NCBI GenBank assembly: GCA_947476275.1
Contig: CANJPQ010000001.1
Coordinates: forward strand, 186,001-250,000
Length of the DNA: 64,000 nt
Direction of reading: 5' to 3'
DNA from: Fidelibacterota bacterium
GTDB taxonomy: Bacteria; Pseudomonadota; Alphaproteobacteria; Rhodospirillales; Rhodospirillaceae
This document shows, in pieces, positions 46,132-54,334 of this stretch. Within the stretch, counting starts at the first letter, position 1. Each line of letters opens with the position of its first letter. The notes below the pieces were generated by a model. That model was not told the origin of the DNA. It was given only the letters and a program-made list of their open reading frames with translations, and did not search any database. The position numbers and the translations under genes are program-made.

Positions 46132-47106
46132 GTGAGTTTGACCGAGACGTCCGAAACAGCGCGTTTGGCGAAGCTGTTCGATTACCAAATCCTCGATACC
46201 GCTCCCGAACGCGAGTTCGACGACATCGCCGCCGCCGCCGCACGCCTGTTCAACGCGCCGATGTCGGCCGTCTCCCTGATCGACCGTGACCGTCAATGGT
46301 TCAAGGCGCGCTATGGCATCGGCGCGAGCGAAACGCCGCGCGACCAGGCGTTCTGCGCACACACGATCAAGGGCGATGACTTGTTCGTCGTCGAGGATGC
46401 CACCAAGGATCCGCGCTTTTCCGAGAACCCCCTGGTCACCGGCGACCTCAATATCCGCTATTACGTCGGCGCGCCGCTGATCACGCCGGACAACCAGCAT
46501 CTCGGTTCGTTATGCGTGATCGACAGCGCCCCGCGCGCGGCGCCGAACGAAGACCTGCGCAATGTGCTCACCTTGCTCGCGCGGCTGGTCGTGCGTGAGC
46601 TCGAGATTCGCCGTGTCGCCCGCCGTGCCGAACATCAGGCGAAAATGGTCTCGCGGCGCACCGAAGCGATGGTGACACTCGCCCAAGCCAACAGCCTCCC
46701 GGAGATCGCCAAGATCGTCGCCGATAACACCCGCCGGCTCGCCATCGCGGACGTGGCGCGCGTGTCTTTTGGTCACGGAACCGATGCGGCCGCGGTTGTT
46801 TTGTCGCAGCGTACCGAGGGGGCGTCACTCCCCGCCATCCCATGGGCGGCGCTCGACAGTGCGCTCGGCAACCGGCCCGCCGGCCAGCCGCTGGCCAAAG
46901 CCCCGGCGGACATCATCCTGCCGTCCGGCGGTGCGTGGCTGGGGGTGCGTCTCGGCGGGCCCGGCAGTGGATCGGGCAATGCGGTCGCCACCCTCCAGGT
47001 CTGGCGCCGGTTGACGGCCAGTTTCACGGAGATGGAGGTCGGCATCCTCACCGACCTCGCGCGGGTCGCCTCCGCCATGGTCGGCCGGCTTCCCGCCGGT
47101 TCTTGA
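46132..47106 (+). CDS. GAF-domain protein without output domain
   Basis: 324 residues beginning with GTG at 46132. A complete GAF domain spans about 20-160 (FDDIAAAAARLFNAPMSAVSLIDRDRQWFKA, and YVGAPLITPDNQHLGSLCVID), a short helical linker follows, and residues 175-320 look like a second, diverged GAF. No kinase, cyclase or HTH domain follows, so it would signal through a partner. The GAF type is common next to phytochrome-like or HWE kinases. A C5/G5 hairpin (46101-46116) lies just before the start and may affect initiation. Confidence 0.82.
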   Translation: MSLTETSETARLAKLFDYQILDTAPEREFDDIAAAAARLFNAPMSAVSLIDRDRQWFKARYGIGASETPRDQAFCAHTIKGDDLFVVEDATKDPRFSENPLVTGDLNIRYYVGAPLITPDNQHLGSLCVIDSAPRAAPNEDLRNVLTLLARLVVRELEIRRVARRAEHQAKMVSRRTEAMVTLAQANSLPEIAKIVADNTRRLAIADVARVSFGHGTDAAAVVLSQRTEGASLPAIPWAALDSALGNRPAGQPLAKAPADIILPSGGAWLGVRLGGPGSGSGNAVATLQVWRRLTASFTEMEVGILTDLARVASAMVGRLPAGS

Positions 47107-47163
47107 CACCCCGGCCTGCGAGGTCAACAAACAGTCTCGGATTGCAACCGAGGGAGCCATCCA

Positions 47164-48339
47164 ATGACAGGAACCGTCACCGCGCGTGGTCGCGATCTCG
47201 CCGCCCGCGTCGAAGCCTTCGTACGGGGCACCGTCATCGGCTTCGAGAAGGACACCCGATGGGACGCCCATGGCCCGTCGGATGCCCTGGTGCAGGAACT
47301 GCGCGGGCTGGCAAAAGCCCAGGGTCTGCTCTCGCCCCACATCCTGCCGGACGGTAACCATCTCAGCCACCAGGACTGCGCGCTGATTCTTCGGGCCTCG
47401 GGCCTGTCGCCGCTCGGGCCGCTCGCGGTGAATGTCGCCGCCCCCGACGAAGGCAACATGTTCCTGCTCTACAAGGCCGCAAGCCCGGAGCAGAAAAAGC
47501 GCTTCCTCGAACCCGTGACCAGCGGGCGCACGCGTTCCGCTTTCTTCATGACCGAACCCGCCGCCGATAACGGCGCCGGTTCGGATCCCTCGATGCTCAA
47601 GACCACCGCCGTCCTCGACGGTAACCACTGGGTCATCAACGGCCGCAAGGCGTTTATCACCGGCCTCGACGGCGCCGGTGTCGGCATTGTCATGGCCAAA
47701 ACCGGCGAGGGCGCCACCTTGTTCCTGGTGGATTTACCCGCTGCAGGCATCCGCATCGAACGCGTGCTCGATACCTTGGACAGCGCCTCTCCCGGCGGCC
47801 ATTCGGTCGTGGCGCTCGAGAATCTGCGCGTACCGGCAGATCAAATGTTGGGCAACAGCGGCGACGGCTTCAAGCTCGCGCAAATCCGCTTGGCACCTGC
47901 GCGGCTCACGCACTGTATGCGCTGGCACGGTGCGGCGACGCGCTGCCAGGAGATCGCATCGAACTACGCCGTGAAGCGCCAGGCGTTCGGCAAACCCCTG
48001 ATCGACCACGAAGGCGTCGGCTTCATGCTCGCCGACAACATGATCGAACTGAAGCAGGCGGAGCTGATGATCGACTGGTGCGCCGGCGTCCTCGACACCG
48101 GCGCGCCCGGCACCACGGAAAGCTCGATGACCAAAGTGGCCGTGTCGGAAGCCCTGTTCCGCATCGTCGACCGCTGCGTCCAGGTCATGGGCGGCACGGG
48201 CATCACCGGCGACACCATCGTCGAGAAAGTGTTCCGCGAACTGCGCGCCTTCCGCATCTACGACGGCCCGACCGAAGTGCACAAATGGTCCCTGGCCAAG
48301 AAGATCAAGCGCGAGCTGGTGCCCAAGACTCACACCTAA
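47164..48339 (+). CDS. Acyl-CoA dehydrogenase, ACAD10/11-like
   Basis: 391 residues; ATG 47164 follows GAGGGAG. Core FAD-dehydrogenase blocks are FFMTEPAADNGAGSDPSM, VINGRKAFITG and VMGGTGITGD. Where classical enzymes have a catalytic Glu in YEGT, this one has YDGPTEVHKWSLAKKI, the Asp-Gly-Pro form typical of the ACAD10/11 clade. In vertebrates ACAD11 fuses such a domain to an APH-like kinase that phosphorylates 4-hydroxyacyl-CoA, and the dehydrogenase domain then removes the phosphate to the enoyl-CoA. Here the kinase is a separate gene immediately downstream. Confidence 0.9.
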   Translation: MTGTVTARGRDLAARVEAFVRGTVIGFEKDTRWDAHGPSDALVQELRGLAKAQGLLSPHILPDGNHLSHQDCALILRASGLSPLGPLAVNVAAPDEGNMFLLYKAASPEQKKRFLEPVTSGRTRSAFFMTEPAADNGAGSDPSMLKTTAVLDGNHWVINGRKAFITGLDGAGVGIVMAKTGEGATLFLVDLPAAGIRIERVLDTLDSASPGGHSVVALENLRVPADQMLGNSGDGFKLAQIRLAPARLTHCMRWHGAATRCQEIASNYAVKRQAFGKPLIDHEGVGFMLADNMIELKQAELMIDWCAGVLDTGAPGTTESSMTKVAVSEALFRIVDRCVQVMGGTGITGDTIVEKVFRELRAFRIYDGPTEVHKWSLAKKIKRELVPKTHT

Positions 48340-48378
48340 AGAGACCCACACCTAACAAGACCCACGCTTAAGGAGTCG
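48331..48378 (+). repeat. Three 16-bp imperfect tandem units at the ACAD-kinase junction
   Basis: Units CACACCTAAAGAGACC (48331-48346) and CACACCTAACAAGACC (48347-48362), then the more diverged CACGCTTAAGGAGTCG (48363-48378). The first contains the dehydrogenase stop TAA; the last supplies the AAGGAG Shine-Dalgarno of the kinase gene. Confidence 0.75.
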
Positions 48379-48381
48379 CGC

Positions 48382-49440
48382 GTGAGCGACGACGACAACC
48401 TCGGCACCAGTGCCGTCCGCGCCGGCTACAGCTTCGACGAAGCCGCACTCGCGCGCTGGATGGCGGCGAACGTCGCCGGCTACGTGGGTCCGCTCACCGT
48501 GGAACAGTTCAAGGGCGGCCAGTCGAACCCGACCTACAAGCTCGTCACGCCCAGCAAGGCCTACGTCCTGCGCCGCAAGCCGCCCGGGCAATTGCTCGCG
48601 GGCGCGCATGCGGTCGAACGCGAAGCGCGCGTTGTCGCGGCGCTGGAGAAGGCCGCCTTCCCCGTGCCGCATGTCTACGGCCTGTGCACCGACGACTCCG
48701 TCATCGGCACCTGGTTCTACATCATGGATATGGTCGAGGGTCGCATCGTGTGGGACGCCACCTTCCCGGATGTGACGCGCGAGGCACGCCCCGCATACTT
48801 CGACGCCATGAACGACACGTTGGCGCGGCTCCACAAAGTCGACATCGCCGCGGTCGGGCTATCGGACTTCGGCAAGCCGGGAAACTACTTCGCGCGCCAG
48901 ATCGGCCGCTGGTCGAAGCAGTATCTCGCCGACGCCGCCGCCGGCCGCGATCCGCATCTCGACAAGCTCGTGGAGTGGCTGCCGACGCGCATTCCCGCCG
49001 GTGACGAAACCACGCTGGTCCACGGCGACTTCCGCGTCGACAACATGATCTTCCACCCGACCGAGCCGCGCGTGCTCGCCGTGCTCGATTGGGAGTTGTC
49101 GACGTTGGGTCATCCGCTGGCGGATTTGTCCTACCAGCTGATGATGTACTACATGCGGCCCGAAGTGATCGCAGGTCTGGTCGGCGCGGACCTCGCCGCG
49201 CTCAACATCCCCAGCGAGGCGGAATACGTCGCGGCCTACTGCAGACGCACGGGCCGCGACGGCATCCCCGACCTCGACTTCTACATGGCCTACAATCTGT
49301 TCCGCTTGGCGGCGATCTTCCACGGCATCAAAGGCCGCGTCATGCGCGGCACCGCCGCGTCCCCGAACGCCAAGAAGCGCGTCGAAGCCTTGCCCTGGAT
49401 CGCGGAACTCGCCTGGAAGCAGGCGCAGAAGGTGGGCTGA
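48382..49440 (+). CDS. APH/ACAD10-11-type phosphotransferase
   Basis: 352 residues from GTG 48382, with AAGGAG 6 nt upstream. The aminoglycoside-phosphotransferase fold is evident: FKGGQSNPTYKL (nucleotide loop), YVLRRKPPGQLL with the Lys region, the catalytic loop VHGDFRVDNMIFHP (Asp and Asn near 215-220) and the metal-binding VLDWELSTLGHPLADL. The RRKPPGQLLAGAHAVEREARV block is characteristic of the kinase half of ACAD10/11 rather than antibiotic kinases. It forms a two-gene unit with the dehydrogenase for 4-hydroxyacid breakdown. Confidence 0.9.
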   Translation: MSDDDNLGTSAVRAGYSFDEAALARWMAANVAGYVGPLTVEQFKGGQSNPTYKLVTPSKAYVLRRKPPGQLLAGAHAVEREARVVAALEKAAFPVPHVYGLCTDDSVIGTWFYIMDMVEGRIVWDATFPDVTREARPAYFDAMNDTLARLHKVDIAAVGLSDFGKPGNYFARQIGRWSKQYLADAAAGRDPHLDKLVEWLPTRIPAGDETTLVHGDFRVDNMIFHPTEPRVLAVLDWELSTLGHPLADLSYQLMMYYMRPEVIAGLVGADLAALNIPSEAEYVAAYCRRTGRDGIPDLDFYMAYNLFRLAAIFHGIKGRVMRGTAASPNAKKRVEALPWIAELAWKQAQKVG

Positions 49441-49500
49441 AGCCGCGGTACCTTCCCGGTTGCGATCACGGATCGTTTGCGTCGCGCACTTGGCCGCGGT

Positions 49501-50331
49501 TCATGCCGCGGTGTGTTCTGCGATCGAGGACGCGGATGCGATGATCGCTGCCAGATCTCTTGGAATTGGCATCGGTCGGAACGCGCTGACATTTGCGCCA
49601 CCGGTATTCCCCTCAGGAACCGCCTTCACTCCCGTCAGGACTGCGGCGCCGATGATGCGGAAAATCTGAGACACCACTTCTCTCGCGTCACGCTGACGCA
49701 ATGCCCACGACAGCATTCGCGCATGGACTCTCACGTGCTCAAGCGTCGACGCCTGACCCAACACATGCGCCCGTTCCAAGTGGCGAAACGCGCCGGCGGC
49801 GCTTTCCGCCCACGCCGCAGCTGAAGCGGCAAGTTCCGCATCCACGTGTGGGCGGATTCGACGCCGGAAGCCCAAAGGCACCGCACGTTCGCAACTCGCC
49901 GACATAGAAGCTTCCCCTCGGCCGGCCCGTGCCAGCACGCCCGATGTCACGCCGCGGCGCAGGAGGGCCGCGAGAAGGGCGCCGGCCGCCACGTCGTAGG
50001 TGAGGCAGAACATAGGCCACCATTCCGGGACGCCGGGATTGGCGATCACGTCACCATGAAAGAAGTCCAATACGCCGTGACCCACCAGCGCAGCCACAAC
50101 GATCCACAGGTTTGTTTTGAAGCCGATGACGGCCGCAGTCACGAATAGCAATGTCACAAGCACTTCGGCAGCTAGGGCCTCGCGGGAGCCGCCCATCGCG
50201 GCGAAGAGATCGTAATACGAAGCAACCACGACCAGCATGACCGGATAGAACACCCGGTCGCGATCAAATCCCACGGCGCGTGCGAAAACGAACACGCCGA
50301 ATGCCAGTGCAACACCCACGATGTATTCCAT
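49501..50331 (-). CDS. Fusion of a membrane domain with a DUF3703 domain
   Basis: 276 residues, with the start taken at ATG 50331 (GGGGA 6 nt upstream). Residues 1-130 hold four hydrophobic helices (YIVGVALAFGVFVFARAVGF, VFYPVMLVVVASYYD, LLFVTAAVIGF, LWIVVAALVGHGVLDF). Residues 150-276 match DUF3703: HLERAHVLGQASTLEHVRVH, REVVSQIFRI, PEGNTGGANVSAF, PMPIP. DUF3703 is usually a separate small protein found with heavy-metal or metallothionein genes; the fusion is unusual. It follows the metallothionein gene on the same strand. Confidence 0.7.
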   Translation of the reverse strand: MEYIVGVALAFGVFVFARAVGFDRDRVFYPVMLVVVASYYDLFAAMGGSREALAAEVLVTLLFVTAAVIGFKTNLWIVVAALVGHGVLDFFHGDVIANPGVPEWWPMFCLTYDVAAGALLAALLRRGVTSGVLARAGRGEASMSASCERAVPLGFRRRIRPHVDAELAASAAAWAESAAGAFRHLERAHVLGQASTLEHVRVHARMLSWALRQRDAREVVSQIFRIIGAAVLTGVKAVPEGNTGGANVSAFRPMPIPRDLAAIIASASSIAEHTAA

Positions 50332-50349
50332 GGTCATTCCCCATTGCAT

Positions 50350-50372
50350 ACCCGGGCCGTCTCGGCCCGGGT
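50350..50372 (-). promoter_or_regulatory. Strong hairpin between metallothionein and DUF3703 fusion genes
   Basis: ACCCGGGCCG (50350-50359) and CGGCCCGGGT (50363-50372) are perfectly complementary with a 3-nt loop. No U-tract follows on the minus strand, so it is not a typical terminator. It may stabilise the upstream metallothionein mRNA or attenuate the downstream gene. Confidence 0.5.
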
Positions 50373-50388
50373 TTCTGCAGACACAGCC

Positions 50389-50553
50389 CTAAGACGCAGC
50401 ATCCGTCGCTTGCGACGAGCAGGCACAGGCTGCGCCGCAAGTGCAGTCGGTACCGCCTGCGCACGGAGCCGATGCCGAGGCGGCGATGGTTGAAGCGCAG
50501 GAGCACGTCTCCGGTGTGCAGGTGCAGGGTTGGCAGTTGCAGCGATCAGTCAT
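50389..50553 (-). CDS. Small bacterial metallothionein-like protein
   Basis: 54 residues from ATG 50553, which has an excellent AGGAGG 5 nt upstream. Eleven cysteines occur in two clusters: CNCQPCTCTPETCSC (5-19) and CAGGTDCTCGAACAC (about 32-46), in CxC and CxxC spacing, separated by an Ala/Ser linker. There is no other domain. It should chelate soft metals such as copper, zinc or cadmium in the cytoplasm. Its neighbours are an AraC regulator upstream and a membrane/DUF3703 protein downstream, all on one strand. Confidence 0.8.
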   Translation of the reverse strand: MTDRCNCQPCTCTPETCSCASTIAASASAPCAGGTDCTCGAACACSSQATDAAS

Positions 50554-50628
50554 TGGAACCTCCTGGGTTTCCGGTTGGCGGGGACTGATCTGTAGCCCGG
50601 TCACGGGGGCGGCACTTGAACGTAAGGG

Positions 50629-51402
50629 CTACGTCACACGCAATGACGCGGGCGCCACGCCGAACATGCGCCGAAAAGTGCGGCTAAGGTGGGCAGAGTC
50701 GGAAAAGCCCGCCTCGTGCGCCGCTTGGGTGAGGGATTTGCCCTCGGTGATGCATTGCACCGCCCGGGTAAGCCGTAACCATAGGAGGTAGGTCTTGAAC
50801 GGTAAGCCGGTCTGCTCCACAAACAGGTGACGCAATCGCGCCGCGGACAGGTTCGTCAGCGCAACGGCGTCGGCGAGGCTCACGGCGTCTTCCAGTTGCT
50901 TATTCGCCCAGGCAATTACCTTGCGGATGCGGAGATCTGGCACCTCCGCGCGCGTATCTCCGGCCATGTGGTCGATGAGCGCGCGACCCAGATCGGCCAA
51001 TTCGGCACGGGTTATTTCCGCACCATGAATTGCTTGCGCGATACGTCCGCGGAAGTCGCCCACCATTGTGTGCGGAACCGCTGCCAATGCCCTGCCATCG
51101 AACAGCCGCTTGGCCACAGCGCGACCGGATCGGCTCTCCGGCTCAATAAATAGAAGTGCAATGAGACCTTCGGCCGCAAATGTATGGCCGGTGTCGGCTG
51201 CGACGGCGACAGCGTCCCCCTCCACCCGTGAGTCAGGTGTGTCGAGTTGAAACTGACCACCCAGGCTCAAGGTGACCTGGATGGCGTGATGCGCGTGAAG
51301 GTCGGTGGTTCTGGGCTTCTGCGTCGCTGGCGACGTCGCGTTGATCAGCCACAACGCGCCGCCTTCCCACATCACGATCCGAGCGTGAGCCAGGAGATCC
51401 AT
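50629..51402 (-). CDS. AraC-family transcriptional regulator
   Basis: 257 residues. The N-terminal half is a small cupin-like domain (LHAHHAIQVTLSLGGQFQLD). The C-terminal 100 residues hold two HTH motifs: VSLADAVALTNLSAARLRHLFVEQTGLPFKTYLLWLR, then SLTQAAHEAGFSDSAHLSRTFRRMFGVAPASLR. The latter is the family signature. It lies 75 bp upstream of the metallothionein gene on the same strand, which suggests control by metal or toxic-compound stress; no metal-binding motif is visible in its sensor domain. Confidence 0.9.
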   Translation of the reverse strand: MDLLAHARIVMWEGGALWLINATSPATQKPRTTDLHAHHAIQVTLSLGGQFQLDTPDSRVEGDAVAVAADTGHTFAAEGLIALLFIEPESRSGRAVAKRLFDGRALAAVPHTMVGDFRGRIAQAIHGAEITRAELADLGRALIDHMAGDTRAEVPDLRIRKVIAWANKQLEDAVSLADAVALTNLSAARLRHLFVEQTGLPFKTYLLWLRLTRAVQCITEGKSLTQAAHEAGFSDSAHLSRTFRRMFGVAPASLRVT

Positions 51403-51766
51403 AGGTCAGAATGAAGAAGTAAAAAGATGGTCCACGAATGCCGCCATCGGGTGAAGCGACATCCTATTCCGGATGAGGCCGCCACTTACACTGCAGCGGA
51501 TAGGGGGCCCGTGCGTCGCCCCGGACCTCATGGTCAGGCCCCAGAGTGGCAGCGCGGCAAACTGCACACACCGTGTGCTTTGACGAACCGCAGCGCAGGC
51601 GCTAATGTTCTCTGTTTGTTCTTTCACATCGTGAAGATCGTTTCCGGCTTCCGCCGGCGCGAAAGCGTAACGCGTAATCACCGCGTAAATGCGCGGTGAG
51701 GACCTAAAAATTTCAGGTCTACTTTTTGCGCCAGAGGCGGCGCGGCACGTCGGACCGTGGCCCGTT
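51403..51766. other. Non-coding gap with an 8-bp hairpin
   Basis: I find no convincing gene in these 364 bp. Short open frames here lack domains and ribosome-binding sites. Notable is TCACCGCG-N6-CGCGGTGA (51678-51699), followed by GACCT-N9-AGGTC and a T5 run on the plus strand. These could end the leftward operon that stops at 51767, or shape a leader for the AraC gene. Confidence 0.5.
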
Positions 51767-52942
51767 CTATCGGGCTTTGGTGGCCGCGCTCTTGGAAAGC
51801 GACTCGACCGAGCGCTTGTAGTCGCCGCCGACACTCACGCCCTGCATCGGCAAGCCGGAGCGCATGATCGTCGCCCACGCCCGGTCGCCGCCGAACTGGA
51901 TGCCCTTGAAGTCGCCGGGCGCCTTGTCGAAATCGTTCGTGTAGAGCTTCATGCCGCGATAGGCCCACTGCTTGGTGCCGTCCTTGTTCGTGGCAATCGA
52001 CCAGTTGCCTTCGCCCTTGGCTTCGGCGTCGGCCAATATCGGCTTCCATTGCGGCGCCAGGCACGGCTCATCGCCGCACATCTGCACCGCGCCGAAGCCG
52101 CGGCGTCCGCTGGTGGTGTTGCGGGTGTAGATGGTCTGGCCGGTGCGTGTCGCCAACAGATCGCCGGCGTCGGAATGCGCGATGGTGGTCCACGCCGGAT
52201 ACGCCGGTGCGGGTTCCAACACCGCCGCGTGCCAGCCTTTGCCTTCGCCCGCGGTTTCCGACGGGCCGTCTTCGGGCCCGTAGCGGTACAAAGGCTTGCC
52301 CTTGTAGGCCCACTGCTTGGTGCCGTCTTCGCGCACGACCGTCGACCAGTCGCCGCGCGTGGACGCGGCAATCGGCGCTTCGACCGGATGCCAGGTGTTC
52401 AGGCACGCGTCCTTGCAGGCCGACTTCGCCGGCTTGCCGTTCGCGCCGACCGTATCCTTGTCGGACGTGTAGACCGTCATGCCGCGCGTATCGGACAGAA
52501 CGCGGCCCAGCAAGGTGCGGGTGATCGTTACTTCCATCGGCAGCTGGATCGGCTGATAGGCCGCGTACCAAAGCTCGCCCTGACCGTCGCCGTAGCTCGT
52601 GCCGGGGCCGCCTTCCAGCGCATAGGTGTAAAGCGGCCGGCCCTTGTAAGCCCACTGTGCCTTGTTATCGACACGCGTGATGATCGACCAGTCGCCCACC
52701 GGCTTTGCGTCCGCCGGGGCCACCAGCGGCGGCCAGGCTTGCGCGCACTCGGCATTGCAATCCGACTTGCCCGGCACCCGTTCGTCGCGCTCATAGGTGT
52801 AGAGCACCAAGCCCTTGTCGTTGACGAACCACCAGCCGTCGCCGCGCGCCTTCACGGCGACGCCGGCCGGCACCGCCGGATCGGCCAAGGCCGGCGCCGC
52901 GAACGCCAGGGCAAGAACGGCAACAGAAGCGGCAAGGCGCAT
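51767..52942 (-). CDS. Exported protein with three COG4315-type repeats
   Basis: 391 residues. Signal peptide 1-20 (ends ALA). Three repeats of the secreted lipoprotein-15/COG4315 type follow: GLVLYTYERDE...CNAECAQAWPPL, GMTVYTSDKDT...CKDACLNTWHPV, and GQTIYTRNTTS...CGDEPCLAPQWKPIL. Each is followed by an Ile/Val-rich W-S-I/T-x-x-x-x-D-x-x-x-Q-W-A-Y-K/R-G block. Paired Cys in each repeat suggest disulfides. The biochemical function of this family is not established. It is the last gene of the DUF1592/DUF1552 operon, 12 bp after the preceding stop. Confidence 0.82.
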   Translation of the reverse strand: MRLAASVAVLALAFAAPALADPAVPAGVAVKARGDGWWFVNDKGLVLYTYERDERVPGKSDCNAECAQAWPPLVAPADAKPVGDWSIITRVDNKAQWAYKGRPLYTYALEGGPGTSYGDGQGELWYAAYQPIQLPMEVTITRTLLGRVLSDTRGMTVYTSDKDTVGANGKPAKSACKDACLNTWHPVEAPIAASTRGDWSTVVREDGTKQWAYKGKPLYRYGPEDGPSETAGEGKGWHAAVLEPAPAYPAWTTIAHSDAGDLLATRTGQTIYTRNTTSGRRGFGAVQMCGDEPCLAPQWKPILADAEAKGEGNWSIATNKDGTKQWAYRGMKLYTNDFDKAPGDFKGIQFGGDRAWATIMRSGLPMQGVSVGGDYKRSVESLSKSAATKAR

Positions 52943-52954
52943 GGCGAAGTCCTG

Positions 52955-54334
52955 CTAGGCGAGGATGTCGGTGATGGTCTTGGAGGTCTGCAGGGACCGC
53001 GTGCCCCACTTCTCCATCGGCAAGCCCATCGCCTGCATCGCCGTCAGGCCGACGCGGGTGATCGGATCGCCGTTGCCGACGATGTGGTTGCCGGTCTTCA
53101 CGCGGCCGCCGGCCTTGCCGATCGTCATGATCGGCACGCCATCGACCGTATGCACGCGGGCGTAGTTGGTCTCGGTCGCCGCGAAGATCATCATGTTGTC
53201 GAGCAGCGTGCCGTCGCCTTCCTTGATGTCCTTGAAGGCCTGAATGAAGGTCGCGAGCCCTTCCATGCTGCGGCAGTTGAACCAGAACGCGGTCTGCTGA
53301 TAGCCCAGCACCTTGTCCAGCGGCTCCTCGTGCGTGAGCAGGTGGTGGGTGTAGGTCTGGCCCGGCTTGCGCATATGCGACTGCTCGTCGCTGAAGGTCA
53401 TGTTGAAGACCTTGGTCTGGTTACACGCCACCGCCATCGCCAGGATCTTCGCCATGACGCGGTGGTTCTCAATGACCGTGTCGACCTCAAGACCTTCGCG
53501 CAGGTGCTCGTCCACGCCTTCGACCGGCTTCGGCTCGGGCAGCAGCTTGCACGCCTGGTTGGGCGCGGGCTTCTCCAACTGCACGGCCAGTTGGTTCTCG
53601 AGCTGGCGGATCGAGGTGAAGTATTCGTCGAGCCGCGCGCGGTCGCTGGCGCCAAGCGAGCTGACGAACGCCTTGCTCTCCTCGCTCACGGCCGACAGAA
53701 CACTTTTATGGATCATCACCTGCGGGTTCGGCTTGAACTCCGCCTTGTTGGGATCGGCGAACTGGGGCCCGAACACGCGCTGATACAGGTTGATCGCGTT
53801 GCCTTCGGCGGCGGCGCGGGCGTTGGTCGAGCGCGCCGAGTAGTTCGCGCGCGCCATGTTCATGGCGCACAGGTCGATGTTGGGGAACCGCGTGCCGGCG
53901 CTGATATGGTCCGAGACCAGCAGGTCGAGCGTCGGTGCGGGGATCTCCACGCTGCTCGACGGCGCCGTGCCGGTGCGCGAGGCCACCCAGCCGGAGAAGT
54001 GGGTGTAGTTCGAGCGCCCGTCCAACGGCATGTTGAAGCCGCCGAAGTAGTTCATCTCCTTCTCATAGGGGATGAGCGCTTCGCATTCCTTCAGGAACGT
54101 GATGCCGGGGCTGGTGGTGGTCTTGGCCTTCACCGCGTAGCCGGGCGTGTGGCCCAGGCCCCAGAACCATGTGCCGAAGCGCACCGGCAGCGGCGCGCCG
54201 GTGGCGGCAAGCGCCGTTCCGCTGTCGTTCAGGAACGCATCCAGGAACGGCAGGGCGACGCCGACGGCCGCGCCGCCGATGGTGCCGCGCAGCCAGTCAC
54301 GACGCGCGATCTTCTTGCGAATGAGGAAGGTCAT
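52955..54334 (-). CDS. HXXSHH/DUF1552 family protein, Tat-exported, with variant motif
   Basis: 459 residues. The N-terminus KKIARRDWLRGTIGG is a twin-arginine signal. The body follows the DUF1552 family, named HXXSHH for a His-rich motif. Here the aligned stretch reads HHLLTHEE (about residue 330), so the second Ser is Thr and the last His is Glu. The flanking KVFNMTFSDEQSH and GDGTLLDNMMIFAATE agree with the family. Members occur with DUF1592 proteins, especially in Planctomycetes and Myxobacteria; function unknown. Its ATG overlaps the stop of the DUF1592 gene by 4 bp. Confidence 0.85.
   Translation of the reverse strand: MTFLIRKKIARRDWLRGTIGGAAVGVALPFLDAFLNDSGTALAATGAPLPVRFGTWFWGLGHTPGYAVKAKTTTSPGITFLKECEALIPYEKEMNYFGGFNMPLDGRSNYTHFSGWVASRTGTAPSSSVEIPAPTLDLLVSDHISAGTRFPNIDLCAMNMARANYSARSTNARAAAEGNAINLYQRVFGPQFADPNKAEFKPNPQVMIHKSVLSAVSEESKAFVSSLGASDRARLDEYFTSIRQLENQLAVQLEKPAPNQACKLLPEPKPVEGVDEHLREGLEVDTVIENHRVMAKILAMAVACNQTKVFNMTFSDEQSHMRKPGQTYTHHLLTHEEPLDKVLGYQQTAFWFNCRSMEGLATFIQAFKDIKEGDGTLLDNMMIFAATETNYARVHTVDGVPIMTIGKAGGRVKTGNHIVGNGDPITRVGLTAMQAMGLPMEKWGTRSLQTSKTITDILA

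Noticed and set aside
50350-50372. Rho-independent terminator
   Set aside because: The stem is strong but no U-tract follows on the coding strand; kept as a hairpin of unknown role.
51427-51699. 90-codon open frame in the 364-bp gap
   Set aside because: No RBS, no domain and no coding-like composition.
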